Shown piece by piece: positions 44,743 to 52,885 of a stretch of 64,000 nt of DNA. Under the pieces are notes generated by a model. That model saw only the letters and a list, made by a program, of their open reading frames with translations, made no database searches and was not told where the DNA came from. The position numbers and the translations under genes were made by a program. The stretch covers positions 124,001 through 188,000 of the forward strand of contig CADEDA010000002.1 in the NCBI GenBank assembly GCA_902825965.1, given 5' to 3'. Source of the stretch: an uncultured Gemmatimonadota bacterium. GTDB taxonomy: Bacteria > Gemmatimonadota > Gemmatimonadetes > Gemmatimonadales > Gemmatimonadaceae. The stretch's first letter is position 1. Each line of letters begins with the position of its first letter.

Positions 44743-45445
44743 GATGACTCGACTCCGCCGCAGGCGTGGCGTGCGCGTGGGGCGTGAAGCGCCCAGCGAT
44801 CGTAAGGAGGCCGATCACGACGAGCGCGACGGCCGTCACCGCCGGCACGCGGCGGCGCAGGGGGCCCAGCAGACGTTGTGCACCGAGTCCGACGGCGGCC
44901 ATCATCGGTACGGTGCCGGTCCAGAACGCCGCCATCACCACGGCACCCTGCCAGGCTCCCCCCGCGGCGGCCGAGGTCGCCACGAATGCGTAGAGCCAGC
45001 CGCAGGGGAGCGCGGCCGTGAGCATGCCCAGCGCCAGGCCACGCAGCACCGGGGGACGGTCCTGCACGGCCCGTACACCACGGGCGATCCGTGAGGCCAG
45101 CGCCGGCGGCACCGCCAGCGCCGGCAACACCACGCCGAACGTGGCCAGCAGCGTGGCGACGCCCCAGAGCACGAGCAGCACCCCCGCGACCACGGTGGCC
45201 GGTCGTGCGAGGCCGGCGATGGCGCCGGCGCGATCGAGGCCCGCGCCCGCCGCGCCCGCGATCGCACCGAGCGTCGCGTACGAGAGCAGCCGCCCCACGT
45301 TGTACGCGGCACTCGACCGCCACGCCTCGCGCGGACGCGACCCGTCCCCACCGGAGGCGAGGCAGGCGAAGCTGCCGCACATCCCGGCGCAGTGCGCCGA
45401 TCCCAACAACGCGGCGACGAAGACGGAGAGGGCGAGGGCGCTCAT
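44726..45445 (-). CDS. TauE/SafE-like (DsbD_2-type) membrane protein of the cbb3 operon
   Basis: 239 residues, six or so helices. The N-terminal helix carries the family's Cys/His motif ALLGSAHCAGMCGSFA, and the second half has GMLTAALPCGWLYAFVATSA. Proteins of this kind sit between ccoH/fixH and ccoI in many cbb3 operons and are probably involved in copper or redox supply to the oxidase, though their substrate is unproven. The C-terminal tail is His-rich (PHAHATPAAESSHHEHNG), fitting metal handling. It overlaps the ccoI start by 17 bp. Confidence 0.9.
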   Translation of the reverse strand: MSALALSVFVAALLGSAHCAGMCGSFACLASGGDGSRPREAWRSSAAYNVGRLLSYATLGAIAGAAGAGLDRAGAIAGLARPATVVAGVLLVLWGVATLLATFGVVLPALAVPPALASRIARGVRAVQDRPPVLRGLALGMLTAALPCGWLYAFVATSAAAGGAWQGAVVMAAFWTGTVPMMAAVGLGAQRLLGPLRRRVPAVTAVALVVIGLLTIAGRFTPHAHATPAAESSHHEHNG

Positions 45446-45471
45446 GCAGCGTGGGCGGCAGGTTGGGCGAC

Positions 45472-45495
45472 GGGGTGGACGGCGGGGTGGACGGC
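45472..45495. repeat. 12-bp direct repeat, two copies, between fixH and the TauE/SafE gene
   Basis: Two exact copies of GGGGTGGACGGC (45472-45483 and 45484-45495) in the 57-bp spacer of the cbb3 operon. Probably slippage-prone low-complexity DNA; no function is evident. Confidence 0.7.
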
Positions 45496-45502
45496 GGGTC
45501 GC

Positions 45503-46018
45503 TCAGCGCGGCCCGCTCGCCAGCTCCGGATGCAGGATGCTGATGAACCGCTCGCTGCCGCGCGCGACGACCACGCGCAGCTCCCACCGGCCGTCGTACT
45601 GCAGGCGCGAGTGGGCCACATAGCGGCCGGGCTCGGTCTCCTTGAGCGGCACGGTGATGCGGTCGTTGGGCGCGGAGTTGTGGATGAGGGTCCCGGCGAC
45701 GGCCGCCCCCGTCACGGCCGCACCGTCAGCGTCCGAGAGTCGCAGCGTGACGACACCCGCCGACGGCGTGCGCGCCTCGGCGCCCTGCTCGCGCGCCAAG
45801 GTGGCTTCCGAGCGCCACCCCAGGCGGTCGCTCTCGGCCTGCAGGGCCAGCGTGCTGTCCCAGGTGACGGCCTTCCGGTAGTAGTCCGGCTCGACGGCGA
45901 CGCCGTTCCGGTCGGAGTTCGCGGCGAAGAGCATCACGGTGTTCACCGTGACGGTCGCGAGGAGGCCGAGGGTGAGGAGCCATGGCCAGTACCAGCCGGG
46001 GGAGCGGGAGGGGCGCAT
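45503..46018 (-). CDS. ccoH: FixH / CcoH family protein
   Basis: 171 residues: one N-terminal helix (WYWPWLLTLGLLATVTVNTV) and a periplasmic beta-domain. The FixH signature VEPDYYRKAVTWD is followed by LGWRSEA and a C-terminal DGRWELRVVVARGSERFI. CcoH/FixH stabilises the cbb3 complex and works with CcoI in maturation. It is placed between ccoG and the TauE/SafE gene as in typical ccoGHIS clusters. Spacers on both sides contain short tandem repeats. Confidence 0.93.
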   Translation of the reverse strand: MRPSRSPGWYWPWLLTLGLLATVTVNTVMLFAANSDRNGVAVEPDYYRKAVTWDSTLALQAESDRLGWRSEATLAREQGAEARTPSAGVVTLRLSDADGAAVTGAAVAGTLIHNSAPNDRITVPLKETEPGRYVAHSRLQYDGRWELRVVVARGSERFISILHPELASGPR

Positions 46019-46037
46019 TGGGTCGGGAGTGGGGGAC

Positions 46038-46085
46038 GGCGACGAGGGGGAACGGCGACGAGGGGGAACGGCGATGCGGGGAGAC
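46038..46085. repeat. 16-bp tandem repeat between ccoG and ccoH
   Basis: Two exact copies of GGCGACGAGGGGGAAC (46038-46053, 46054-46069) and a third diverged copy (46070-46085) fill the spacer of the cbb3 operon upstream of ccoH. Adjacent sequence to about 46135 is also repetitive (GATGCGGG variants). No protein-coding role is seen. Confidence 0.75.
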
Positions 46086-46135
46086 CCGCGAAACGGGGAC
46101 GCGGGTGCGGATGCGGGTGATGCAGGATGCGGGAG

Positions 46136-47578
46136 CTAACTGCGCGGCACTGGAGCGTTGCGGCCGGCGGACTCGGCGCTCGTCGATGTGGGGCGTGGAG
46201 TGCTGGGACCGAGCAGACGCCACGCGAACTCGCGCGTGAAGTCGGTTTCGTCCGAGAGTCGGAAGCGCACGCGGCGTTCGCCGCCGACGAATCGGGCCTG
46301 CGGCTGCATCACGAAGACCGTCGTCGTCACCATCTCGCCCGGCCTCACACGCACCGGGTTCTCAGGCGCGATCAGCTTCGCACCGGGCTCGTCGATGTAC
46401 GCAATGGTGTAGAGGTGCTCCGTCGCCGTGCGGTTCGCGATCCGGATCCGCACCTGGTTGGCGACCTCGCCGTTGGCTTCCACGGCGAACGGCGCCCCCA
46501 GTGAACCGAGCAGTGTGACGTCCGCCGGCGAACGGTTGGCCAGGGCCAGCAGGAACGCGCCGAAGAACAGCGTGAAGCCCACCGGATAGAGCACCGTGCG
46601 TGGCCGCAGCTTCTTGGGCGGCTTGCCGGCCAGCGCGTCCTGCGACGAGTACCGGATCAGCCCCGTGGGCTTGCCGACCTTCACCATGATGTCGTCGCAG
46701 GCGTCCGCGCACTGGGTGCAGTGGATGCACTCCATCTGCAGTCCGTCGCGGATGTCGATGCCCGTGGGGCAGGTCATCACGCAGGCGTTGCAGGCCACGC
46801 AGTCGCCCAGTCCCGGGCGGGCGCCCGCGCCATGGCCGCGCGGCTCGCCGCGGCCGCGGTCGTAGGCGACGATCAGCGATTGCTTGTCGAGCAGCGCCGA
46901 CTGCCAACGGCCGTACGGACAGGCCACGAGGCAGGTCTGCTCCCGGAACCACGTGAAGTCCAGGAACACCGCCACCGACGTCACGGCCATCACGATGAAC
47001 GGCGTGGGGTGCTCCAACGGCGACTGCAGCATCCACCGGAACAGCGCGTCGGTGCCGACGAAGTACGCGAGGAACGTGTTGCCGAGCAGCACCGCGAGCA
47101 CGGCGTAGATCGCGTACTTGAGCAGCCGCCGCGGAGCGAAGTGCTTGCGCTCACGGTCGAGTGCGCGCGAGGCGTTGAACCCGCCCTCCACCAGCCGTTC
47201 GATGGGCCGGAACAGGAACTCCATCCACACCGTCTGCGGGCACGCCCAGCCGCACCACACCCGGCCGAAGAGCGCCGTGAGCAGGAAGATCAGGATGAGC
47301 GTGCTCACGAACAGCAGCATCAGCAGCAGCGTGTCCGTCGGCAGGAAGGTCGTGCCGAAGAACGTGAACTCGCGTCGCGGCAGGTCCAGCAGCATCCAGG
47401 GCTTGCCGTTCCAGCGCAGGTGCGGGAACGCGAGGTAGAACGCCATCAGCGCGTACGCGACCGCGCGCCGCCGGATCAGCCACTTGCCGGACGACGGCTT
47501 GGGGCGGATCCAGCGGCGTGACCCGTCCTCGTTCAGCGTCGCGAGGACGCGTCCCGTGGGGGCGGCAGGCGCGGCCAT
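46136..47578 (-). CDS. ccoG: Cytochrome cbb3 oxidase accessory protein CcoG (RdxA/FixG)
   Basis: 480 residues. Polyferredoxin-type membrane protein that reduces copper for delivery to the cbb3 oxidase. The first membrane Cys motif is GRVWCGWACPQTVW, followed by TCLVACPYGRWQ. Two ferredoxin clusters follow: CVACNACVMTCPTGIDIRDG and CIHCTQCADACDDIM. The helices and the C-terminal Ig-like IG-CcoG domain (residues about 370-470, ANQVRIRIANRTATEHLYTI) complete the family architecture. It starts 9 bp after the ccoP stop in the cbb3 operon. Confidence 0.96.
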   Translation of the reverse strand: MAAPAAPTGRVLATLNEDGSRRWIRPKPSSGKWLIRRRAVAYALMAFYLAFPHLRWNGKPWMLLDLPRREFTFFGTTFLPTDTLLLMLLFVSTLILIFLLTALFGRVWCGWACPQTVWMEFLFRPIERLVEGGFNASRALDRERKHFAPRRLLKYAIYAVLAVLLGNTFLAYFVGTDALFRWMLQSPLEHPTPFIVMAVTSVAVFLDFTWFREQTCLVACPYGRWQSALLDKQSLIVAYDRGRGEPRGHGAGARPGLGDCVACNACVMTCPTGIDIRDGLQMECIHCTQCADACDDIMVKVGKPTGLIRYSSQDALAGKPPKKLRPRTVLYPVGFTLFFGAFLLALANRSPADVTLLGSLGAPFAVEANGEVANQVRIRIANRTATEHLYTIAYIDEPGAKLIAPENPVRVRPGEMVTTTVFVMQPQARFVGGERRVRFRLSDETDFTREFAWRLLGPSTPRPTSTSAESAGRNAPVPRS

Positions 47579-47587
47579 GCCGATGCC

Positions 47588-48175
47588 TCAGTTCCCCGGC
47601 GGGGCCGGAGCCGCCGCCGTGGAGTCGACCGTGCCCTCGGCCGCCTTGGCCTGCGGTGGATTGGTCCCCTTCAGGCTCATCACGTACGCCGCGACCTCCT
47701 TCAGCTCGTCGGGCTTGAGGATCCGGTCCCACGCCGGCATGCCCTTCGCGAGCACACCCGCCGAGATGGTCTGGTAGATCGCGCCCGGCGTGCCGCCGTG
47801 GATCCAGGCCGCATCCGTGAGGTTGGGTCCGATCAAGCCGCCGCCGTCCGCGCGGTGACAGGCCGCGCAGTTCTTGGTGAAGACCTCGGCGCCTTCCTGC
47901 AACTCGTCCTTGTCGTTCAGCACCGCGAGCAGCGTCGCGTCATCCATCGCCGCCGGGGCGGGCGGCTGCGCCGCCTGGTGCGCGGCCACGTCGGCCTCGT
48001 ACTCGGCGACCATGCCCGGTCCCTCACCCATGAACCCCGGCGCGACGTAGTAGAACGGCACGAACAGGATCGTCGCGTAGAAGATCCACAGCCACCACCG
48101 GGGCATCGGGTTGTCGTACTCCTGGATGCCGTCGTAGTCGTGCGCCAGCAGCCGATCTTCGTCCTTGTTAGCCAC
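47588..48175 (-). CDS. ccoP: cbb3-type cytochrome c oxidase subunit III, one-haem form
   Basis: 195 residues. The N-terminus is the CcoP N-domain: YDGIQEYDNPMPRWWLW then a membrane helix. A single cytochrome c domain follows with haem motif CAACH (FTKNCAACHRADGGGLIGP) and axial Met in AKGMPAWDRIL. Classical CcoP has two c-haems and about 300 residues, so this is the short monohaem form. It overlaps ccoQ by 8 bp. Electron entry would have to be via this haem and the CcoO part of the fused subunit. Confidence 0.94.
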   Translation of the reverse strand: MANKDEDRLLAHDYDGIQEYDNPMPRWWLWIFYATILFVPFYYVAPGFMGEGPGMVAEYEADVAAHQAAQPPAPAAMDDATLLAVLNDKDELQEGAEVFTKNCAACHRADGGGLIGPNLTDAAWIHGGTPGAIYQTISAGVLAKGMPAWDRILKPDELKEVAAYVMSLKGTNPPQAKAAEGTVDSTAAAPAPPGN

Positions 48176-48374
48176 GGGTCACTCCTCGGCCCGCCTGCGC
48201 GGGCGCCTGGTCATCGTCCGAGAGGGGGAGCCGCGCATCGTACTCGTGCTGCGATGCCTGGCTCGGCGCGAAGGTCCTGATCACGATCGCCACGAAGGCG
48301 GTCATGAAGAGCACCAGCGCGACGATCGCGTAGATCGACAGTCCCGCGGCGCTCATCACATCGACGAGTTTCAC
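48168..48374 (-). CDS. ccoQ: CcoQ-like small subunit of cbb3 oxidase
   Basis: 68 residues: a single helix (SIYAIVALVLFMTAFVAIVI) then a charged tail including a QHEYDARLPLSDDD stretch typical of CcoQ/FixQ-like peptides. It overlaps the ccoNO stop as ATGA and ccoP by 8 bp, exactly the position of ccoQ in cbb3 operons. CcoQ stabilises the complex. Sequence conservation in this family is low, so the call leans on location and topology. Confidence 0.85.
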   Translation of the reverse strand: MKLVDVMSAAGLSIYAIVALVLFMTAFVAIVIRTFAPSQASQHEYDARLPLSDDDQAPAQAGRGVTRG

Positions 48375-50581
48375 TTGCCACCTCCGGGCGCCACCGCGGC
48401 GGCGGGGGCCGCACTCGCCGTGGCCGGCAGCTGCCGCACGTCACGCCCCAGGCGCTGCAGGTAGGCGACCAGCGCCACGATCTCGCGGTCGGCCAGGCCG
48501 GCCGGGCCGCCCTGCGACTCGATCCCCGCCGCGATGGCCTGCGCCTGCTCCCGCGCCATCGCCGGCGCGTTGGTCACCGCGTCGCCGTACGGCACGCCGA
48601 GCATGACCATGGCATCGACCCGCGACTGGATCTGGTCGAAGTCGAGCGCCTTGCGCTGCAGGTGTGCGTACGGCGGCATGATGGAGCGCTGCACCACCGA
48701 GCGCGGATCCTCCATGTGGCGCACGTGCCAGAGGTCGGGGTACTTGCCGCCCAGCCGCGCGAGGTCCGGCCCGATGCGGCGCGAGCCCCAGAGGAACGGG
48801 TGGTCGTACACGAACTCGCCGGGCTTGCTGTACTCGCCCCAGCGCTCGGTCTCGTGGCGCAACGGACGCACCATCTGCGAGTGGCAGTTGAAGCAGCCTT
48901 CCTTGATGTAGATGTCGCGGCCCGCCAGCTCCAGCGGCGTGTACGGCTTCACGCTCGCGATCGTCGGCACGTTCGACTTGATCAGGAAGGTCGGGATGAT
49001 CTCGGCGAGCGACGCCACGACTACCGCCACCACCACCATGACCATGAAGAAGACCGGCGCCCCTTCCCAGCGACGGTGCCACTTGACGCTGGTGAACGAG
49101 GCCACCAGCCCGCCCGCCGGCGCCGCATGCGGCTCGGGCGCGTGCGCGCCGAGCGGGGCGGCGGTCACGAGCGGGACCTCGTAGGTCGCCGGACGCGCCA
49201 TCCAGGTCTTCAGGATGTTGTAGCCGAAGATCAGCATGCCGAGGATGTAGAGCGACCCGCCGGCCACACGGACCCAGTACATCGGCATCAGCTTCATCAC
49301 GGTCTCGACGAAGTCGGGATACGCGAGGCGCCCGGTCTCGTCGAACGCCCGCCACATCAGGCCCTGCGTGATGCCGGCCGAGTAGATCGACGCGACGTAG
49401 AGCAGGATGCCGAAGGTGGCGATCCAGAAGTGCACCTCGGCGAGCTTCTTGGAGAACAGCGGCGCCTGGAACAGCCGCGGCGCCAGCCAGTAGATCATGC
49501 CGAACGTCAGGAACCCGTTCCAGCCGAGCGCACCGGTGTGCACATGGGCGATGATCCAGTCGGTGTAGTGCGCCAGCGAGTTCACCGACTTCACCGAGAG
49601 CATCGGGCCCTCGAAGGTGCTCATGCCGTACGCGGTGACCGCGACGACGAAGAACTTGAGCACCGGCTCCTCGGCCACCTTGTTCCAGGCCCCGCGCAGC
49701 GTGAGCAGGCCGTTGATCATGCCGCCCCAGCTCGGCATCCACAGCATCACCGAGAAGAGCATGCCCAGCGTGGACGCCCAGTCCGGCAGCGCGGTGTAGT
49801 GCAGGTGGTGCGGACCGGCCCAGATGTACAGGAAGACGATCGTCCAGAAGTGGAGGATCGAGAGCTTGTACGAGAACACCGGCCGCTCGGCGGCCTTCGG
49901 CATGAAGTAGTACATGAGGCCGAGGAACGGCGTCGTCAGGAAGAACGCCACCGCGTTGTGCCCGTACCACCACTGCATGAAGGCGTCCTGCACGCCGGCG
50001 TACAGGGAGTAGCTCTTCAGCGGCCCCGCCGGGACGCTGAGGTTGTTGAAGATGTGCAGGACCGCCACCGTCACGATCGACGCGATGTAGAACCAGATCG
50101 CGACGTAGATGTGCCGTTCGCGGCGCTTGACCATCGTGCCGACGAAGTTGATCGCGAAGGCGACCCACACCACCGCGATCGCGAGGTCGATCGGCCACTC
50201 GAGCTCGGCGTACTCCTTGGCCTGCGTGAAGCCCAGCGGCAGCGTGAGCGCGGCGGCGACGATGATCGCCTGCCAGCCCCAGAAGTGGAAGTTGCTCAAG
50301 CCGTCGGAGAACATCCGCGCCTTGAGCAATCGCTGGGTGGAGTAGTAGATGCCCGTGAAGATCGCGTTCCCCGCGAACGCGAAGATCACGGCGTTCGTGT
50401 GGAGCGGGCGGAGCCGGCCGAACGAGAGGAACTCGAGGCCGAAGTTGAAGACCGGGTTGGCCAGCTGCAGTGCGATCAGCAGGCCCACCAGGAAGCCCAC
50501 GAGGCCCCAGATGAAGGTGGCCCAGAGGAACTTGCGGACGATCGCGTCGTCGTAGGCGAAGGTGTCGACTCGAGTACTCAT
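48371..50581 (-). CDS. ccoNO: Fused cbb3 oxidase subunits I and II (CcoN-CcoO)
   Basis: 736 residues from ATG 50581 (MSTRVDTFAYDDAIVRKFLW). Residues about 1-470 are the catalytic haem-copper subunit CcoN with its His ligands: RPLHTNAVIFAFAGN, WYGHNAVAFFL, AGPHHLHYTALPDW and IIAHVHTGALGWNG. After a linker of about 40 residues and one helix (APVFFMVMVVVAVVVASLAE), residues about 530-700 are CcoO with the c-haem motif GCFNCHSQMVRPL and axial MPPYAHL. In classical operons ccoN and ccoO are separate. The enzyme is a high-affinity terminal oxidase reducing O2 to water and pumping protons. It is the first gene of its operon. Confidence 0.97.
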   Translation of the reverse strand: MSTRVDTFAYDDAIVRKFLWATFIWGLVGFLVGLLIALQLANPVFNFGLEFLSFGRLRPLHTNAVIFAFAGNAIFTGIYYSTQRLLKARMFSDGLSNFHFWGWQAIIVAAALTLPLGFTQAKEYAELEWPIDLAIAVVWVAFAINFVGTMVKRRERHIYVAIWFYIASIVTVAVLHIFNNLSVPAGPLKSYSLYAGVQDAFMQWWYGHNAVAFFLTTPFLGLMYYFMPKAAERPVFSYKLSILHFWTIVFLYIWAGPHHLHYTALPDWASTLGMLFSVMLWMPSWGGMINGLLTLRGAWNKVAEEPVLKFFVVAVTAYGMSTFEGPMLSVKSVNSLAHYTDWIIAHVHTGALGWNGFLTFGMIYWLAPRLFQAPLFSKKLAEVHFWIATFGILLYVASIYSAGITQGLMWRAFDETGRLAYPDFVETVMKLMPMYWVRVAGGSLYILGMLIFGYNILKTWMARPATYEVPLVTAAPLGAHAPEPHAAPAGGLVASFTSVKWHRRWEGAPVFFMVMVVVAVVVASLAEIIPTFLIKSNVPTIASVKPYTPLELAGRDIYIKEGCFNCHSQMVRPLRHETERWGEYSKPGEFVYDHPFLWGSRRIGPDLARLGGKYPDLWHVRHMEDPRSVVQRSIMPPYAHLQRKALDFDQIQSRVDAMVMLGVPYGDAVTNAPAMAREQAQAIAAGIESQGGPAGLADREIVALVAYLQRLGRDVRQLPATASAAPAAAVAPGGGK

Positions 50582-50691
50582 TCCCTTCTCCGGCGGGATT
50601 GGGGGGCGGTCCGGCACAGGCGTGCCGACCCGGGTGGGGGGAGCGTTGTGAACTTCGGCCCGTCAGGGGGGCCGGACAGTCGGGCCTAGGT

Positions 50692-50738
50692 GGAAATCCC
50701 GTCAGCGGAACCCGCATTTCCCCGGTCCGGCATTTCCC
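50692..50738. promoter_or_regulatory. Candidate operator repeats in the ccoNO / HD-protein divergent region
   Basis: GCATTTCCC occurs twice in the same orientation (50714-50722, 50730-50738), 16 bp apart, and the inverted half GGAAAT occurs at 50692-50697. The region separates the cbb3 operon from a divergent HD-domain gene. No FNR-type TTGAT-N4-ATCAA site was found. Function is inferred. Confidence 0.25.
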
Positions 50739-50845
50739 TACAGGCCCGGACGAGCCGGAGTTAGCTTTCCCAGTGTCCAAGTCACGGGTCGGCCGCCGAA
50801 TACGCGGCCGACCCGTCCGCACTTCACCCTGTGCCCGCCGAAGCC

Positions 50846-51448
50846 ATGTCCCTGTCCCCCCTTCCCAGCCGCGCCGAGGCCCTGGCCCTCATGGAGGCCT
50901 GGACCCAGAGCGATTCCCTCCGCAAGCACATGCTGAGCGTCGAGTGCGCCATGCGCGCCTATGCGCGGCAGTACGGCGAGGACGAGGCCCGCTGGGGGAT
51001 CACCGGGCTCCTGCACGACTTCGACTACGAGCGCTTCCCCAACGCCGCCCAGGCCGCGGATGCGGAACACCCCAGCGAGGGCGTGCGGCACCTCCGGTCG
51101 CTCGGATACCCGGAGGACGTCTGCGAGGCGATCCTGGGGCACGCACTCTTCACCGGCGTGCCGCGGGTCACGCGGATGGCCAAGGCGCTGTTCGCGGTGG
51201 ACGAGCTCTGCGGCCTGGTGACCGCCGCCGCGTTGGTGCGTCCCTCGCGCAGCGTGCTCGACCTCGAGGCCCCGTCCGTGAGGAAGAAGATGAAGGACAA
51301 GGCGTTCGCGCGCGGCGTCTCGCGCGAGGATGTCGTTAACGGCGCGGCCGACCTCGGCGTCGAACTCGACACGCACATCGCTTTCGTGATCGAAGCGATG
51401 CGCGGGAGCGCATCCACGCTCGGGCTGGCGGGAGTTTCGACCGCATGA
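50846..51448 (+). CDS. HD-domain metal-dependent phosphohydrolase
   Basis: 200 residues from ATG 50846 (GTG 50831 adds five). Compact HD fold: first His in LRKHMLSVECAM, the HD pair in ITGLLHDFDYERFPN, an EHPSEGVRHLRSLG segment and a distal Asp in ALFAVDELCGLVTAA. HDIG-type variants hydrolyse nucleotides or related phosphates; the substrate is not predictable. No signal peptide. It stands alone, divergent from the cbb3 operon and upstream of the sigma-factor efflux operon with 130 bp between. Confidence 0.9.
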   Translation: MSLSPLPSRAEALALMEAWTQSDSLRKHMLSVECAMRAYARQYGEDEARWGITGLLHDFDYERFPNAAQAADAEHPSEGVRHLRSLGYPEDVCEAILGHALFTGVPRVTRMAKALFAVDELCGLVTAAALVRPSRSVLDLEAPSVRKKMKDKAFARGVSREDVVNGAADLGVELDTHIAFVIEAMRGSASTLGLAGVSTA

Positions 51449-51517
51449 GTTCCCGTCTGTAGTCTGCGCCGGTTCCCAACGCCCGACCCGCGCCCCGCGT
51501 ACAGGAGGCTGTGACCA

Positions 51518-51586
51518 GTGAGCGTGTTCTGTGACCGCCGTCGCCCTGCCCTGGGCGACCGTCCCGCGACGGACCGTGATGTCTGA
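51518..51586 (+). CDS. Possible 22-residue leader ORF upstream of the ECF sigma gene
   Basis: A perfect AGGAGG at 51503-51508 is nine nt before GTG 51518, which opens a 22-codon frame ending TGA at 51584-51586, overlapping the sigma start ATG 51579 by eight bases. The sigma frame itself has only a weak upstream GTG (51531) at 22 nt from this Shine-Dalgarno. Either a leader peptide couples translation to the sigma gene, or the motif is coincidental. An 8-bp direct repeat CTGTGACC (51509-51516, 51529-51536) also lies here. Confidence 0.3.
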   Translation: MSVFCDRRRPALGDRPATDRDV

Positions 51587-52124
51587 ACGGCCCGCCGATG
51601 AACGGGATCTCGTGCTCGCCGCCCAGCGCGGCGAGCGGGAGGCGTTCTCGGAACTGGTGCGACGGCACCAGCGGCGCGCCTACGTGGTCGCGCGATCCAT
51701 CGTGATCAATCACGAGGACGCGGAGGATGCGGTGCAGGAGGCGTTCCTGCATGCGTTCAAGGCCATCGACCGGTTCCTCCCGGACCAGGCCTTCGGCGCA
51801 TGGCTCCATCGGATCGTCGCCAATGCCGCGTTGGACGTGACGCGCCGCCGCAAGGTGCGCGACGCGGATGAACTGCCTGAGACGGTGGCCTCGCCGTTCC
51901 GGGATCCGGCGGAGTCGAACGAACTGCGGTCGAGACTCCAGCAGGCGCTCCAGACGCTCCCCGCGCGGCAACGCTCGGTGATCGTGCTCCATGATGTCGA
52001 AGGCTTCAAACACTCGGAGATCGGCAGGATGCTCGACATCCCGGAAGGGACGGCGCGCTCCGACCTCCACTACGCCAGGTCCCACCTGCGCCGCGTGCTC
52101 GGCGAGGTGAGGAGCGGACTATGA
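51579..52124 (+). CDS. RNA polymerase ECF-type sigma factor (RpoE-like)
   Basis: 181 residues from ATG 51579. Region 2 reads FSELVRRHQRRAYVVARSIV then NHEDAEDAVQEAFLHAFKAI; region 4 reads LPARQRSVIVLHDVEGFKHS then EIGRMLDIPEGTARSDLHYA, the helix-turn-helix. Longer frames to GTG 51531 exist. It overlaps the next gene as ATGA and heads a plus-strand operon of membrane protein, Spy-like protein, TolC, adaptor and permease, so it probably controls an envelope-efflux response, perhaps including its own operon. Confidence 0.95.
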   Translation: MSERPADERDLVLAAQRGEREAFSELVRRHQRRAYVVARSIVINHEDAEDAVQEAFLHAFKAIDRFLPDQAFGAWLHRIVANAALDVTRRRKVRDADELPETVASPFRDPAESNELRSRLQQALQTLPARQRSVIVLHDVEGFKHSEIGRMLDIPEGTARSDLHYARSHLRRVLGEVRSGL

Positions 52125-52495
52125 CTGATGAGATGCGGGGCCCGGCCCTTGTCCGGGACGATGCAGTGACCAACGGATTGCGCGCGATCTACGCGGCCCC
52201 CACCGAGGCCGCGTACTGGGAGCGCCTCGAGCAGCGGATCATGGCCCATATCGAACGGGGCCAGGAGGAAGGCCGCTGGTGGGCCCTCTCGGAGCGCACG
52301 TACCGGTATGGCATGATGGCCGCCGGGCTCATCCTCATCCTCGCCGGCTCGGTGTACCTGCGCTCGCGCGCCGTGGAATCGCAGATGGCCTACGAGAGCG
52401 TCATCGAGACGCCGGGCGCCGACCAGCCGGTCTACGCCCGCCGGCTCCCCCTCGACGAGCGCCGGGCAACCCTGCGCGCGGCGACGGGACACTAA
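52121..52495 (+). CDS. One-helix membrane protein, candidate anti-sigma factor
   Basis: 124 residues: about 65 cytoplasmic residues with a charged helix (AAYWERLEQRIMAHIERGQE), one membrane helix (YGMMAAGLILILAGSVYLRS) and a short extracytoplasmic tail. No zinc anti-sigma motif (H-x3-C-x2-C) is present. Its ATGA overlap with the sigma gene and its topology point to an anti-sigma factor by position; no family is recognised. It is followed after 12 bp by the Spy/CpxP-like gene with its own AGGAG. Confidence 0.75.
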   Translation: MTDEMRGPALVRDDAVTNGLRAIYAAPTEAAYWERLEQRIMAHIERGQEEGRWWALSERTYRYGMMAAGLILILAGSVYLRSRAVESQMAYESVIETPGADQPVYARRLPLDERRATLRAATGH

Positions 52496-52507
52496 GGAGC
52501 GCAGGCG

Positions 52508-52885
52508 ATGTCGCGAACCAAGGGGATGGCCCTCGCGTTCTACCTGGTGGCCGTGGTCGCCGGCGCCGCCGTCGGGGTGACGGTGGACCGCTGGGTGCTG
52601 CGGGAACGGCTGGTGAACGAATGGGCGGACCCGCGCGCGATGCGGACGAAGTTGGCGGACGACCTCTCGCTGGACGCCACGCAACGCGCACGGCTCGACA
52701 CCATCCTGGATTCCCGGAACGCTCGATTCGACGCATTGATGGCCCCGGTGCGGCCGTCCCTCGACTCGGTGAGCGCCACCGCACGCCAGCAGATCCGGGA
52801 CCTGCTCACTCCCGAGCAGGTGACCATCTACGACCAGATGCAGCGTGAGCGCGAAGCCGCTCGGCAGCAGGAGAAGAAGAAATGA
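52508..52885 (+). CDS. Spy/CpxP-like membrane-anchored periplasmic protein
   Basis: 125 residues with AGGAG ten nt before the ATG. An N-terminal helix (GMALAFYLVAVVAGAAVGVT) acts as anchor or signal, followed by a charged helical domain with LSLDATQRARLDTILDSRNA and IRDLLTPEQVTIYDQMQR, the two LTxxQ-like helix caps typical of the Spy/CpxP/CnrX heavy-metal-resistance family. These proteins sense or buffer envelope stress and metals. It is placed between a putative anti-sigma factor and the efflux genes; its stop overlaps the tolC-like start as ATGA. Confidence 0.85.
   Translation: MSRTKGMALAFYLVAVVAGAAVGVTVDRWVLRERLVNEWADPRAMRTKLADDLSLDATQRARLDTILDSRNARFDALMAPVRPSLDSVSATARQQIRDLLTPEQVTIYDQMQREREAARQQEKKK

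Noticed and set aside
42712-44787. 691-codon plus-strand frame opposite ccoI
   Set aside because: Antisense to a P1B ATPase with all motifs; shadow frame.
50582-50845. Searched for FNR/ANR-type boxes before the cbb3 operon
   Set aside because: No TTGAT-N4-ATCAA or close variant is visible; only weak GCATTTCCC repeats were found.
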